A stretch of 64,000 nt of DNA from Doris montereyensis (lineage: Eukaryota > Mollusca > Gastropoda > Nudibranchia > Dorididae): NCBI GenBank assembly GCA_037039925.1, contig JAXRKP010000988.1:86001-150000 (forward strand), given 5' to 3'. The notes beneath the pieces are model-generated. The model was given only the letters and a program-made list of their open reading frames with translations, searched no databases and was not told the DNA's origin. Positions 31,087 to 44,080 of this stretch are shown piece after piece. The translations under genes and the position numbers were made by a program. Each line of letters starts with the position of its first letter. The stretch's first letter is position 1.

Positions 31087-34000
31087 TGGCAAATATCGGC
31101 CTATACTATCGCATCCTCACTCGTTAAAATTATAAGTCGTGAAGTTTACCGTACCAGTTTGAGCAGAATGGTACACACGATAAACCCGTAACACCTAATA
31201 AGGATAGTATAAAGGCGTACAATCACAGAATTTTACAAAAAACGGGACAAAAGGCATTGGTTTTCATTTTCATCATCCACATGATCCGGATCGCGCGAGT
31301 CATCTGATCAACGGTGCGGCACCGACCGTCGACTCCCACGCCAGGTGTCGGGAAACACAAACACAGACTTCACATCTTATTGAGAACTAGGGAAAAGTCA
31401 GGGAACTCTCCAAACCAGATGCCCAAGCGTTACGTCACTAAATAAACACCAGGAAACCTCGGTCGGCGCACGCGAGCAGTTCACGTAACATTACGTACTG
31501 GCGCTGGACCTAGAATTTTCACAGTTATGCCCCTTGACTGAAAAACATGACTTTTAAAAAGCTAATTTACTTGCTCCACAGTCCTTTGCTATCTCTTAAA
31601 GTCATATATCTGGAATCCTCATGTTCTAAGCTTTAACATGGTATATAACACTTGTAAAAAATATAACATGTACATTTTGACAAAAGAGGGAAATGGGGAT
31701 GGACCATTTTGTGAAACCTGCCTTATCTAATTGGCTGTTGTTTAACTATGAACACAAAAGTCAAACTACGTCATAAACCATGTAAGGAAAGTGGAAATTT
31801 CCATTTAAAAAGCCTAGGTGTCTGGCCCTAAATATAGGGCCTGCGTGCTACCCGGGCCAACCGTAAAACTTCCTGGAGAAATAAAGGGCCGGCATTTTTC
31901 TTGGGTTAAAAACCGCAGGCAATCAACTCCCTTGCTTTTTTTCTACATTTGGTCTCTCTTCATAACGACCACTTGTCCAACGCGACCACCTTTTTTGACT
32001 GACTCATCTTCACCATAATATCCTGTCCATAACAACCATTGAATAAGCCTTACATTATTGGCTCCACCCACTTCACTGTCACTGCTAGATCGATGCTCGT
32101 GCTGTTGGGTCATGACCAATCGATAGCATTATAAGACATGTGAGTCAGTGTCTTGAGACAATTGAAGAAGAAGGCGGCTGGTCATCAAAGCGAAACAACC
32201 AGATTGATGTTCTCAATTTCACACCTCGTCACCGTGTCTAGCCGTCCAGACACTTTTATATGCAAAAGCATGCAAGACAAATATATTGTGTTGCCTATTG
32301 TGAACAAAGCACTTAAGTGGTCTAACGGCAGTACGGCTACATAGGGATCAGAAGTAGGGGTCATGTAAATAAAGGAATCAATCTTTTGTTTGCAATCCTA
32401 CGACCGCTGACTAGAGCAGCTTATAAGGCAGGTTTCATAAAATGGTTCATCACCATTTCTCTCTTTTGTCAAAATTTACATGTTATATTTCTTACAAGTG
32501 TTATATACCATATAGCTTAGAACCTGAGGATTCCAGATATACGACTTTAAAACATAGCAAAGGACTGTGAGGGAAGTAAATTAGCTTTTAAAAGTCATGT
32601 TTTTTAGTCAAGGGGCATAACTGAAAATTTTAGGTCCAATGCCAGTGACGCAATGTTACGTGGCACTGCACGGGTCCGTCGACCAGGGTTTCCCTGGTGT
32701 TTATTTAGGGACGTAACGCTTGGGCATCTGGTTAGGAGACTTCCCTGACTTTTTCCTAGTTCTCAATAAGATGTGAAGTCTGTGTTTGTGTTTCCCGACA
32801 CCTCGGGCATGGAATCTACGGCCGGTGCCTTACTGTTGATCAGATGACTCGTGCGTTCCGGATCATGTGGATGGATGAAAACCGATGCTTTTTTGTCCCG
32901 TTTTTTGTAGAATTCTGTGATTGTATGCCTTTATACTATCCTTATTACGTGTTACAGGTTTATCGTGTATGCTATTCTGCTGAAACCAGTACGGTAAACT
33001 TCATGACATATAACGAGGAGGATGCGATACGTATAGGCCGATATTTGCCAAGAGAGAGAGGGGAAAAAGAAAGAAAGGCACCAGCAACAAAACCCTAACC
33101 GAAAAGAAAGCGCTTTTGTTGACAAGGGTTCTTTTTTCCCCCGTACGTGCCATCTCTAGTCCCATCATCAATCCCACCGCCTCCCCCTCTCCGACTATCT
33201 ACAGTCACATAGAGCGCCCCACTTGACTAGCGCAAACTTGTGTCTTTATCGATCGATAATTGCTTCACTGAATACGGGACGGGATAGTAGCGGTGGCTGA
33301 CAAATCTTGAACTCTTCTTGAACCTGTGCTATTAGTGTTATTTTCTCTCTCTCTCTCGTTTAAATGCATTTTTAGTCATATTGTGTTGTTACGTGAAGAA
33401 GACTGCGCATAGTGGAGACGTACAGTCACTATCGGTGTAATGGACTTCTAAACCTTCTGTATTGCCCTTTATCTCGTCTTTATTTATTAGAACGTAATAA
33501 ATCATGAAAGCCTATTGGTTGCTGGACTTCTTTACATAAGTTTCACTCACGATAAGCCAAATCATGTTTTGCTAATGCAACCGAATCTAATCTGAACGGT
33601 CTCCAAATCTAACCTGATCAGTCTCCTTTTCTGATGATTGCTCATTGTCTACATTTTTGTGCACATGTCAGCGGGCAGTCATAATGAGACATACAAAGAC
33701 AAGATATTCCGCAAAGCCGAGCAGACAATTTAAAAATAAAAATTTCATGATTTCTCAATAGTCTTACACAAGATGAACGAGTAAATAACTCGACGCAATA
33801 TTACCGTTATTAGATCTCAGATCGAAAATTTCTTTGGATGCAATCGTGAGGTCATGCAGACCGCTAGTAGCCTCATGATATTCTAACTCTCATTTAGAAT
33901 ACCTATGATTTTTTTTGTCTTTTACAGGATAAATGGCCGTAGGAACACGTTTTCTTTCACTCCAGATCATAAAACGGATCTTCTACGTATTTTGTAACCG

Positions 34001-37000
34001 TTTTTGTCAGTTCTTTCTGTGCGTTTATTTGTAGACCATAATTGTTACATAATAATGAAAATATGAACCCTGCCTCACGTGATCACTGCAAAAGATTAAA
34101 AAAATTTAAACCTGGCCAAAATTTTCTCAACAATTCTCTTTCACATGGAATTGAAGAAAACAGACTAAAAGGTCGTTGACCTCACCTACCTTAAGGTGAA
34201 AAAGGACTTATTAAAAAGAGGGAAATGCCAGCTGTCTCAATTCCTGAGGTTTGCACCCAAAAATTATTCACAAATACATAAATTGAAAGCAAGTTTCATA
34301 ATATTATGTTTTTTATGTCTGCGATGTCAAAGCTATACATGGACCAATGTTAAGAAGAGGTATCATTGGGTCCCATTTTTGTGAAACCTGCCATAAAGCT
34401 TTCATATTTCAAAACAAAAGAAAAGATAAGAATAACCAAACTTACTTAGTCCACATCGTGCCAGGGTAGCCCATCCGACTGCATACAAAACAAAACAAAA
34501 CAAAGACTATTTTAATAAGTGATTGGCAGTCCTAAAACGCAGAAGGAAAGTTTGTTTATTTTAATTATGGACAAATTCTATCCACCAGTTAAAACCTGCC
34601 CAGAATGACCACCTGTCTATAACGACCACTTTGGTCTATGACCATTGGTGTTCGTTATTTATAGGTTGGACTGCAGATCTAGAATGATGTAACGTCAACA
34701 CGGCTGTAATATTAGTACAGCTTAAGTGGTCTAACGTCAGTACGGTTACCTAGGGATCAGAAGTAGAGGTCATGTAAATAAAGGAATCTATTTGTGTAAA
34801 TAAACCATCCTATGGCGCTAGAAGATTATCTAAAAATAGTCTATCTTGTAATAAATATGACCCATTTGTATAACCTGCATATTGATTGGTTGATGCTAAT
34901 TAATGTCCCAATTTTGCTTTATAACATCAACACAACCACTGTGATATCAACTTAGCTACATTTAACAGCAAGACAAAACACCATCACAACTGTCCTGTTA
35001 GTTATTGTATGGAACAAAAGACATTTATTTTTAATGAAATAAAAAGAACTTTTTAAATACACATCAAACAGAACTGACTTTACACCCCTCTTTGTCTAAT
35101 TGTGTTTTTGTTCTTTTTAAAATTTTCAGGTTACCAGCACTGAGCTTAAAATTGAGCGTGATGTATTGATGTACCGTGCCTACATAGCACAGAGAAAATT
35201 TGGTGTGGTGCTGGATGAAATCAAAAATTCAAGTCCTGATGCACTACAGGCTGTTCGCATATATGCCGACTACCTATCTAATGATTCTCGCAGGTAATTG
35301 TATCCGATTTTTCTTTTATATGCTTTTTATTAGGTTTTTGGTAGTTGTCCAAAATAAACAAGAAGTTAAATAATTTAGGTTTTCAGTTTTTTCAAAATTG
35401 ACGACAAAAAACCCCAACAACATAAAAACTACATGTATTGACATTGCAGCTCCAAAGCACCAAATAAGACAGAATATTATAAGGTTCATTCTAATAAATA
35501 ATACCTTTCTATTTTCCATGGATTAGTTAAATGTTTGATCGATCAGCATCCATTGTTACAAGGTCTTAGCAATACTGCTTTATCACAAACACTAAATGGT
35601 TAACAGTATATTTGATGAAGTCATTAGAAAGTTATGGGACATACTGTCTGAAATTGATTTACAACAATTCTGATAAACAGATAGAGAATTCTCTGCTGAT
35701 AAACACATGACGAAGAAGTTGACTTTAATGTAAGTTTTTTCTCCTTTGAAAGATGAAGAGCTTAGGTTTTCGTTTGAATCGATATAAACTCATATAAGCA
35801 CATGTTCATCTGGCACTATTTATGATTATTTAACAAATTGAATGTTAGGAAGGAAGGGGACTGGCGACAAATGGAGTTTATGATGGAGCTCTGACCGAAA
35901 AATGTTTGACATTTCTACTCATGACTTATTTAAAAAATTAACTAATGGGAACATGATTTAGAGAGCTTTACGGAATTGTGGTGTGAGTTTGTTTTATATT
36001 TTATGTCCGTATTGATACATAATTCATATGATGTTATACATGAAAACTGTAGAAGTTCTTGGTGACAGATACATACTGTGGCCTTTTAAATACTTTTGTT
36101 TAAAATGGCTAATCCACAATACATTTTTATGAATTCAAAATCCTACAGAGATGGTGTGATCAAAGATTTAGATTCCAAGATGAGTGGCAGTGTAGATATC
36201 AACAACAACACATTTCTTTTGATGGCTGCTTCCATCTATTACAATGAACAGGTAGGTACATATTTTGAAGCACTGAAAGGAAAGGGGAAATATTATCATT
36301 CAATGAAAAGAGTGATCAGAAGTTGAACATAAAAGAGCTGAATGAAAGGTACTCTTTTTAGATGAATAGTTGTGTTCAAAACTGACAGTATATTAGATAT
36401 AATGACTTCCATCATCAAAACTTGAAAAAGTGTGTAAGGGTAACTCAAACTCAAATGAATTCTTTACTTTTGGAGGACTGAAAAAATATTCAAGTAAAAC
36501 ATTGGTTTATAATTCTCAAGCCTGTACAGTTTTCATTTATAAACTGTTCAAATTAAAGGGTATACTGTAGGCCTACATGAACATATTTAAAAATTGAAAA
36601 TTTAGACCTATTTTCACTTGTTCTTACACTGTTGTTTTTCTTCACAAAAACAAACACAACAGGAAGACTGGAATATTTAAGTAAAGAGTGTAGTAATAAT
36701 TCTTGTTAGATTATTCTCTATTTTCCCACTTTTTAATATTTTCTTCTTCAAAATAGTATAATGTATATTTTAAAGTTAAAACACTGGAAATCCATACAAT
36801 GTTTTTTCAATCTTAACAGAATTATGATGCTGCCCTCCGAGCCCTCCACCAGTCTGAGGACCTAGAATGGTAGGATAATGAAGGCTTTTTGTATACTTTT
36901 CTCTATCCCATTGGCGGTCTCCCATAGATTTCTATTCTCCACCTGATGTTCTGGTTTGGAATCGTTTCCCCTTTTCTATTCACTTAAATTAAATACTAGT

Positions 37001-40000
37001 CAGGCTGTTAAAATAAAGTCTTGAGGCGTGATGTACTTTATCACAAAATACCAAACTATTTCAAATTATTTTCTTGATTGTTTCTATCAAAATCTGTTTT
37101 TAGACTACTCAAGGTCTGACACAAGATTATGGTGTGGGTACCCAAAAAAGTAAGGGGTTTAAAAAAGTTGCAACTCTCTTCATTTTGAAACACATTGTTC
37201 ATAAGAGATCAAGCTTTATATTGGCACCAATAAAAATCGGCTATGTGCCGTTAGTTTGTTTGAAAGGGGATGAGTGAGAGAATGAAATTGAGAAGCTAAA
37301 AAAATCACACAATACACTAGTTACATCAGTAAATAGATGAAATCAATAATTGTAACACGATGAGCCAGTAAACTGATTGAAAACAGCGGTCTATGCTGTT
37401 TTTAACTTGTAGATCTACTTGTAGTACTAGTGGTAGTAGTTGTTTGTATGTTGGTAAAGAAAACGGGTTCAGTTGAAGGCTTGCGCTGCCAGCAGTAAAA
37501 AATAATAATTTAAAAAATCAACCGTTCACGCTAGAGAGCTCGTTTCGGTATGAAACGGAATTAGAATAATAGCCCTAGAAGATAATCTTTACCGTAATCT
37601 TTCTATAGTTATGGCTAGTTATGGCTCGGCAACGTTGTGATCGCACACGTGTGACAATTGTACTCTGGCGTAAGTGTAGCGGGATCGCACTCGTGTGACA
37701 ATGGTAGTCAAACAAACTTTGATTGGTAGTCCATTTTTTTGTAAAAAATGCCCATGCTATCCAATCCTACTCTCTCTATCTTTTTAATATCAGTATGTGT
37801 TTAAATATTTCAAAGCTGTTTGGCAAATATGTTTTTATGAAAAGGTGAGCTGAACACAATATTCAGAATACCTTCAACTGTTGTTAATTCCACATATGAT
37901 TGCTTTCAACTTGCATAGGCAATAAAACAAAACAAAAGGGAGGTCATAAGTAAAAACAAACTACTTGCCAAAATTACACAAGAACAAATACAGTTACTAG
38001 TTGCAAAACAACACATAATTTGAAACTGGTATAATATTCAAGTCATGAAATTATACTTATAGTCAGTATTGAATGAACATTTAAAACTTGTTATAAAAAA
38101 CCCCCAACTGTTATAGATATTATTATAAAGAAGAAAATGGTGCAGGGATTATGCTTTTCTTATTTTTGCCTTCCAGCATGGCACTCATGATCCAGACTCT
38201 TTTGAAGCTTGATAGGGTTGACCTTGCCAAGTAAGTATCTTCACTGTTTCATTTTAAGCTTATTATTTTAAACAATAGCGATCATGATACTTTCAATTTT
38301 GATGACCCTTCATATGGCTAAAGTTGTTGAAAATTAGAGATACAATGATTTCATTAACTGTTTCATTAACTGATTATTCACTCCTGGACTGGCAAGTTTT
38401 GGACCAAAAGGTTGATTTTTCTGTTCTTTGCATATTCGGGTAGAACGATCATTTATCTACAAGTTCATGGCAGAAAAATATCCATATGACGTATAATATT
38501 TTTTTTACAAAATATTTTGTAGGCAAGGGTAGATAAAAATTTACATAAATTACCCTAACACTGACTGAGAAAATGGCAGTAAAAACCCGTATATTGGCGG
38601 TTAATCGCCAAATGTGGCAGCACGCGATATTTGACCTCGTTTGTCGATCCACGCATCTCCCATAGTTGTGTGATATAACAGGCGTTGCGTGTCAGTGTGT
38701 ATATGAAACACACAAGCAGAGGATATAGAGGAAAAAAACAAGACGTTTGTTTTCACAACAGTGCACTTCTAAACCTAGATTTATAATCCTTTTTACATAA
38801 GTAACAATGCCAGAGACTGTCGAAAGAGTAAGGGGGCTGCTGCCATAAGGGAAACCCGTCTGAAGCGTTTGTTTTGTATTATTTTCTGTTGATTTTTTTA
38901 CTTGTATTTTTCTCAAAATGTAGTTTTTCCACACCAAAATTCCATCTCCTCCACCATTTACCGAACAATTTGTATTATATTTGGCACACAGGTTCTTTTT
39001 GTCAATGTTAATAGAATTTCGTCGGGTTTTTTATATGTTGTAAACTTTTTGAGAAATTATTATTTTTTAAAAAAAAAATGCGATATATAGTAATTAAAAA
39101 TTCATAAAAAAAAACTATACAAAATATCGAAAAAAGCCGTCGTCACTCTTTAGATATTGAATGGAAAAGACAATCAGCACAGGTTTTGTGTGATTTTATC
39201 CATAATTAAGGGAGGAGATAGATTTTGAAAATTGAGTCAAAATCCAAGATGGCGGCCGTTTCTATGGCAACCAAGGACGTTACAAACTTTTTAATGATAT
39301 AGGATGACTGTATTTTGACAGTTACTCATGTACATACTGAAAGCAAAAACCTTAACTCAAAAGCAAAAAAAAATCAATTTAGGTGCTCGCCGAAAGTTAT
39401 TCCCTTATTTTTTAAAGATTTTTTGTTTGTTTTCTCGTTGCTCCATACGTCATTGATTTGTTTGGTAAATGTATACAGAGACATGCCGCTGATGTGTGAC
39501 ATTTTACAAATCTTTATTTTATTCCAGGAGGAGTTAAAAAGAATGCAAGATGCTGATGAAGACAGTATCATAACTCAGTTAGCTCAGGCTTGGTTCAATT
39601 TAGCTGTGGTAAGTTTGATATATGTATTTATATATATACATATTTACGTAACATCTACATTTTTATCAATACATACAAAAATAGTAATGTAACTAAACAC
39701 AAAGATTGATGCTATTAATGCAATCTTTGTCCATAACTCGATATAGATTTGAAACAAAAGTATGAAATTCTCCCTTTATTATGAGTTGAAATAGTACTAT
39801 GTTGGGATAGACACCAAACCACAGAGGTTGACAACAAGACATATATGTGCGTTTGTCTGGGTTTTTTTTTACTTGTTTTTGTTTTGTTTTTCTTACTTGG
39901 GATTTAGCAGCACTTTCAGATTAAAGTTGTTTCGTTTTTTGTGTGAGTATGACAGGAGATTTTAAGAATGATTTTCCAAAGTACTTTATCCAAAAGGAAA

Positions 40001-42521
40001 TTCCCAAGCAGGCAAAGAACTGTTTGTTTTCCTTTTCTTTCCCTTACCTACTCATACCCTTATATTTCTGGTCAAAGATTGTTTCCACTCTTATTTCCAG
40101 AAAGCTGTGCTAGCCCGGTTCAGTTTTTTTTACTTCAAAAGCTGATTCCTTTATCATTAATCCTTGTTTTCCATATTAAGTTATGTTTTGTTGGGTTATT
40201 TTTTTTCTTTTTTTGCTTTGTTCTCATTGTGTTCTTTTTGGTTTTCGTCACCTTCTTCCTTTTCTTTTGTGACTACATCTTTACTTTTCTTATTTTTTTT
40301 GTAAAGGGAGGTGACAAATTTCAGGATGCGTTCTACATCTTCCAAGAAATGGCTGACAAACATGTAAGCACTCCTCTCCTTTTGAATGGCCAGGCTGTTT
40401 GCTACATGGCGCAAGGCCGATTTGATGACGCCGAGTCAGTTCTGCAAGAATCTATGGATCGGGTAAAGGAAAACGCTTTTTACTTGTTCTTCTCTTCAGG
40501 CAGATTGGTTTCTCTCTAGAATTATTGACATTTGTGCCTTTACATTTTGTTTTCTCTTGTCAAATGTAACAATACAAAAAAGTTAACTTTAATCATCCTT
40601 CTAAGTTAAAGTTAAGTTTATTTCATTTGTTGACATGAAAATTGAGATGAAAGCAAACAAAGCCTAACCATTGACAATGCCTTTTTGAAATAAATGAATA
40701 AAGAAAATTTGTAAGATTTCTTCACTCAGTATTGTTAGTAGATTTGGATAGGGATATTATGACCAAGAAGTGAAGGCAGGATTATGGGATCATGTAAACT
40801 GAAAAAACTAAACTTATTGCTGAAAACCTAAATTGTAGTTTGTTAATTTTTTTCCTGAAGTATATAAACTGAACCCAGCCCTCTTTTACTATTTTTATTT
40901 GCAGGACAGCAACAACCCAGAGACTATCGTTAATATGATTGTTCTTAGTCAACACCTAGGAAAAGCCCGGAGGTCAGTTGTCTGGAATAGTAATGTTTTA
41001 ACTCACTCACTGTCATTACTGACATGTATTGGTTCCAGTACTCAGTTGGCTGCCAAACCTGACAGTATTGACTTTCCTAAAAAAAAATTCTACTAGTTCA
41101 TGAAATGATATCTTTTGGCATCAGCATTTCTCACATGTGTTGTCTCATTGCTACGGAAACACAACATTATCGTGTAGTATGTCCTTAGTCGGAAATCAAA
41201 AGTAGGCTGACACAGCTCTAGTAGTCAATAACAAACCTTCTTAAAGGAAAAGATACTAATCTTTAGATGTTGGATCATCTAGAAAGAAGCGAATCACTCG
41301 ATATATGCCTAAAAATATGTCTACTACCGAAATAGTTTTTGGGGAAGATGGGTTGTTTCACTTGGAAAAGTTTTGGTTTTTCGATATTTATTTACAGGTT
41401 TCTGTTCTTAGTTGGATTTACTAGTTCTAGTACATGCAGTATTTTCATATTTAGATCTAGCCATTCCACAAGTAGATCATTAGTTGTCATTTTGTCTTCG
41501 AGTGCATTCGGGTATATCTAAAAAGAATTGTCATTAAGATTAGTATTATTGGGCTCTCAGACGTCATCTGAAGTACTATCAATATCCCTATCTGACCCAT
41601 GTGTGACAAATCACCTAAAATGTCATACTCTTTGCTATGTTCCATCCTTGAGTGGTGAAAGCAAGCTATTTGAACATCAGCAATTTATAGACAACCCAGC
41701 TTGTGTCAGTGTAATATTTGTTTCTGCCAATACCTTTCATAGCAATAATAATTCAAGGAAGAGGCTCCTATTCCTAACGTGGATAGAAAATAAGGAATGG
41801 CGATACTGAAAGATGTGGAGCAGTCTGAGGATCAAACCCAATATAATATATTATGTCTGTGTTGAAGTGAGAGTGAGTTTAGATAAATTTTTTTATAGTA
41901 TTTAAAGAGTTTCCTGTCTTTGACTTCGAGTGCTTTTAATAGCAAAATTTCAATCCTTTCCTCATTCATTTGCAGGTAAGCAACAGGTTTATTTCACAGC
42001 TGAAAGATTCCCATCGCAGCCATCCGTTTGTCAAAGATTACCTTCTCAAGGTCAGTATTGTTATTATCTTTGCTTTGTTCACGTCGCAATCCTAAAATCT
42101 TGTCATGGGAGTGGGAAAATTAATATGTGCTGCGTAAACTTGAACAGAGGAACAGTTTTGGAGGGATGTTGTGCATAACAACAGAGTTATTATTATGAGG
42201 TCTTTAATTATGTCATCCTTCTTGATTTTAAATGTTACAACTTCTCTTCCTACCCGTTACTGGTAATTTAATTGGATTAATCCTTTCATTTTTCTTGTTT
42301 TCTTTTCCACCCCCTCTGCTATTCAACTGATAAGGAAACTTAAATTTTTTTTCACCCGTGTCTTGAAGTTGACATTACCATGGTGTGTTGTAGTATTTCT
42401 TAGCAGACATGAGCCATTTTAATTTCAAGGACAATTGTCATCTCTATTTAATGATTTACCCTTGCAGGAATCAGAATTTGACAGAATAGCTAAGAACTAC
42501 TCATCATCAGTACAGGCCTAG
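28597..42521 (+). CDS. COPE: COPE, coatomer subunit epsilon (complete, 10 exons)
   Basis: Epsilon-COP is a TPR-like helical subunit that binds alpha-COP in the B subcomplex of the COPI coat, which drives Golgi-to-ER and intra-Golgi transport. Exons: 28597-28692, 35130-35293, 36149-36251, 36820-36869, 38177-38230, 39528-39608, 40307-40462, 40905-40972, 41976 (or 41981)-42050, 42468-42521. Diagnostic stretches in order are [129 protein letters not shown] and [20 protein letters not shown]. The sum gives about 298 residues against 308 in human. The start has a good context (AAACATGG). One frame break lies at the 39528 junction. It runs in the same direction as NBAS and is convergent with POLI. 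Confidence 0.95.
29641..31722 (+). mobile_element. Non-autonomous DNA transposon, left copy (COPE intron 1)
   Basis: Begins GGCAGGTTTCACAAAAATGG and ends CCATTTTGTGAAACCTGCC, terminal inverted repeats of about 20 bp. It is flanked on both sides by TTAT, a 4-bp target duplication. The 2082-bp interior shows no transposase and contains a (CT)n tract at 31013-31083. Its reverse complement, diverged, is the element at 32427-34392. The superfamily is not clear to me; a 4-bp TTAT-type duplication would fit piggyBac-like or Sola-like elements among others. Confidence 0.85.
31723..32426. other. Spacer between the inverted transposons
   Basis: No gene. Its last part (CTTAAGTGGTCTAACGGCAG to ATAAAGGAATC, about 32307-32380) is repeated in direct orientation at about 34722-34790, right of the second transposon. 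A CGACCACTTGTCC motif near 31970 belongs to the interspersed repeat seen at 34565 and 55425. Confidence 0.6.
32427..34392 (-). mobile_element. Non-autonomous DNA transposon, right copy, inverted
   Basis: The same element in opposite orientation: it begins GGCAGGTTTCATAAAATGG and ends CCCATTTTTGTGAAACCTGCC, flanked by ATAA on both sides (the reverse complement of TTAT). It shares unique interior landmarks with the left copy, such as TTATCGATCGATAA, CACATAGAGCGCCCCAC and CACGTGATCACTGCAAAAGA. It lacks the long CT tract, which accounts for part of its smaller size. Confidence 0.85.
34560..34665. mobile_element. Interspersed repeat with GACCACTT motifs
   Basis: GACAAATTCTATCCAC, GAATGACCACCTGTCTATAA, CGACCACTTTGGTCTATGAC and CATTGGTG recur almost unchanged at 55415-55510 in a POLI intron. 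The family is not identified; such repeated CGACCACTT stretches occur in terminal regions of some pogo/Tigger-like elements. Confidence 0.5.
35130..35293 (+). CDS. COPE: COPE exon 2
   Basis: Acceptor AAAATTTTCAG, donor CGCAG|GTAATT. Encodes [40 protein letters not shown] and [14 protein letters not shown]. Separated from exon 1 by a 6.4-kb intron holding the transposon palindrome. Confidence 0.95.
36149..36251 (+). CDS. COPE: COPE exon 3
   Basis: Encodes [20 protein letters not shown] then [14 protein letters not shown] between TCCTACAG and GAACAG|GTAGGT; phase 2 to 0. Confidence 0.94.
36820..36869 (+). CDS. COPE: COPE exon 4
   Basis: A 50-bp exon encoding [16 protein letters not shown] plus two bases of the next Cys codon; acceptor TCTTAACAG, donor GAATG|GTAGGA. 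Confidence 0.92.
36870..38176. other. COPE intron 4, no feature identified
   Basis: No repeat family or exon is recognised. A local near-duplication of GATCGCACACGTGTGACAAT occurs at about 37640 and 37683. Confidence 0.4.
38177..38230 (+). CDS. COPE: COPE exon 5
   Basis: A 54-bp exon completing Cys and encoding [17 protein letters not shown]; acceptor TGCCTTCCAG, donor GCCAA|GTAAGT, phase 2 to 2. Confidence 0.92.
39528..39608 (+). CDS. COPE: COPE exon 6, acceptor out of phase
   Basis: Encodes [20 protein letters not shown] then AWFNLAV. The acceptor ATTCCAG|GAGGAG is phase 0 but exon 5 ends in phase 2; a single extra G after the acceptor would restore the frame and give KEELKRM, parallel to human RKELKRM. 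Confidence 0.9.
40307..40462 (+). CDS. COPE: COPE exon 7
   Basis: Encodes [40 protein letters not shown] and [12 protein letters not shown], between a T-rich tract with GTAAAG and CGG|GTAAAG. Intact, phase 0 to 0. Confidence 0.95.
40905..40972 (+). CDS. COPE: COPE exon 8
   Basis: Encodes [20 protein letters not shown] then AR, acceptor TTTATTTGCAG, donor CGGAG|GTCAGT, phase 0 to 2. Confidence 0.94.
41976..42050 (+). CDS. COPE: COPE exon 9 with two candidate acceptors
   Basis: Encodes (V)[20 protein letters not shown] then YLLK. The first acceptor, TTTGCAG|GTAAGC (41976), matches human VTNR in length but is one base out of phase. The next AG, five bases on (GTAAG|C, 41981), restores the frame and shortens the protein by two residues. 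Confidence 0.88.
42468..42521 (+). CDS. COPE: COPE terminal exon
   Basis: Encodes [17 protein letters not shown] and TAG after CCCTTGCAG, in phase with exon 9. The ending parallels human PSAEA. A possible AATAAA polyadenylation signal lies at 42985-42990. Confidence 0.94.
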   Translation, partial: ESEFDRIAKNYSSSVQA

Positions 42522-42989
42522 GTATGGATTTATTGATTTTCTTTCCCTTTCAACTACCAAATGCATAGTGCTCTCCTTGAAGCTGGACGCAATCAGTTTA
42601 AATCATTTGTGTTCACTTTTCATACAATAGTTATAAGTTTTACAAAAGTATTAAAGGTCTTATTTTTATGTGGTCGCTGCTACAAGTGCTCTCATTCAGA
42701 GATGAAAACAACCCATGCCTATTATTATTATTGAAGATGAGGTTTTCATATATAACAGATGATGAATACAGATAAGTAATGAACAATTTTTCTGGAACAC
42801 TTACAACTGTTGTGGACAGAAATAAAGGCTGATCATTATTTTCCAAACGAAAGACAAATGTGTTAAATTCAAATCTTTTTTAAAATTTATTATAAGATGC
42901 AGTTTATCGAAATATTTAACTCTTAAATTAATGCTGTTCTTTCTCTTTGGACACTAAAAGACAGTGCAAAATTATCAGAGATAAAATAA

Positions 42990-43879
42990 AGTAATGAAGC
43001 ATATAAATAGTAATTACACTAAGGTAAAAGTCCTATTAAATTTGCTAGACTATAACTATAATAGCATTAATAGAAGTAAAAGTAAAAGCGATTGTTTTGT
43101 TTTAATTTATACTACTCAGTACTCACTTCAATCCCTTGATCTTGACATTGAAATTTCTTCCTGTTTCCACTTTACAATGCTTTTTTTGCTAAGTAAAATT
43201 ATATGTGAACATGTAAATCAGTGCTTAAAGTATTTAATAGTAAAGGAAAACCTTTTACGGTTCTAACAACATTTGACTTTGTGATGCATTGTTTCAGATT
43301 AAAGCTCAAATCAGTACTTTTATTTTGTAGTACTAATAGTATAGGTTATCGAAAGAACTTGGGAGTAAAATTGATTTGTTTATTAAATCATGTTTGCACA
43401 GCATGCTTGTATATTTCTTTAACTTTAATGAAAGATAGAGAAAATTGTGATTTTAAAGCATACATAGCTTGACAACAGATTTTTTCTAAATATATAAAAT
43501 TACAAGTTTCTAGTTTGTCTTTTATTTTTGTTTTTCAGATCATGTCTTTCTAGAGGGATTGTTTGACAACTTTTATGTGTATATATTTGACTTATCTTTA
43601 TCACATTGGAACATTGGAAATGGAGAACGGCTCCTGAAATTAAACCTTGTATCATTGATATTTCAGTGTTGAGTGTTATTTATTCATAATTCATGTGACA
43701 AATTTCATTTAAAATGCTCTTAATTTAGAGGAAAATGTTTTGGTACACATGTGAGTTTGTAACAAGTAATGCTTTGTTTGGAGTTTGGAGATAAGAAATG
43801 GGTCATTTCTCTTTGATGCACAGCTGATATGCATGTAGTATAGATTGATGTAAAGCTCCAATTTCCTAGTTGCCCCACT
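42990..43879. other. COPE downstream region, no gene
   Basis: AT-rich 3' flank, perhaps partly 3' UTR. No ORF or repeat is convincing. Confidence 0.4.
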
Positions 43880-44080
43880 ACTTAGTGACTTGCAGCACGC
43901 TTTCCTGCCTTAAAGATCAAGATGAGTTTATAGTCCACATCTCTGCACAAGCGCAGGCTCATTGAATGTACATCATTTATTTCCCTACATGCCATTTCAT
44001 TCAAAGGCCTTCTCAACTCCTGGAGGAGCATAACAATACACAAGTCTGTTAGGCTTTTTGTACTAACACTCTGACAAGAT
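43880..44080 (-). mobile_element. SINE-like repeat, family D, partial
   Basis: The reverse strand reads GTGTTAGTACAAAAAGCCTA, CCAGGAGTTGAGAAGGCC and TGAGCCTGCGCTTGTGCAGA, collinear with 24180-24335. Confidence 0.7.

Larger units (their letters stand above)
29641..34392. repeat. Giant inverted repeat (~2 kb arms, 704-bp spacer)
   Basis: The two oppositely oriented transposon copies form arms that align over their whole length, with substitutions and small indels. The spacer is 31723-32426. Because each copy has its own target duplication, two separate insertions are likelier than one palindromic element. Confidence 0.85.

Noticed and set aside
39200..39310. AAGATGGCGGCC motif as a promoter or start site in COPE intron 5
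   Set aside because: This string recurs in unrelated invertebrate repeats; no exon follows, and it lies in the middle of an intron.
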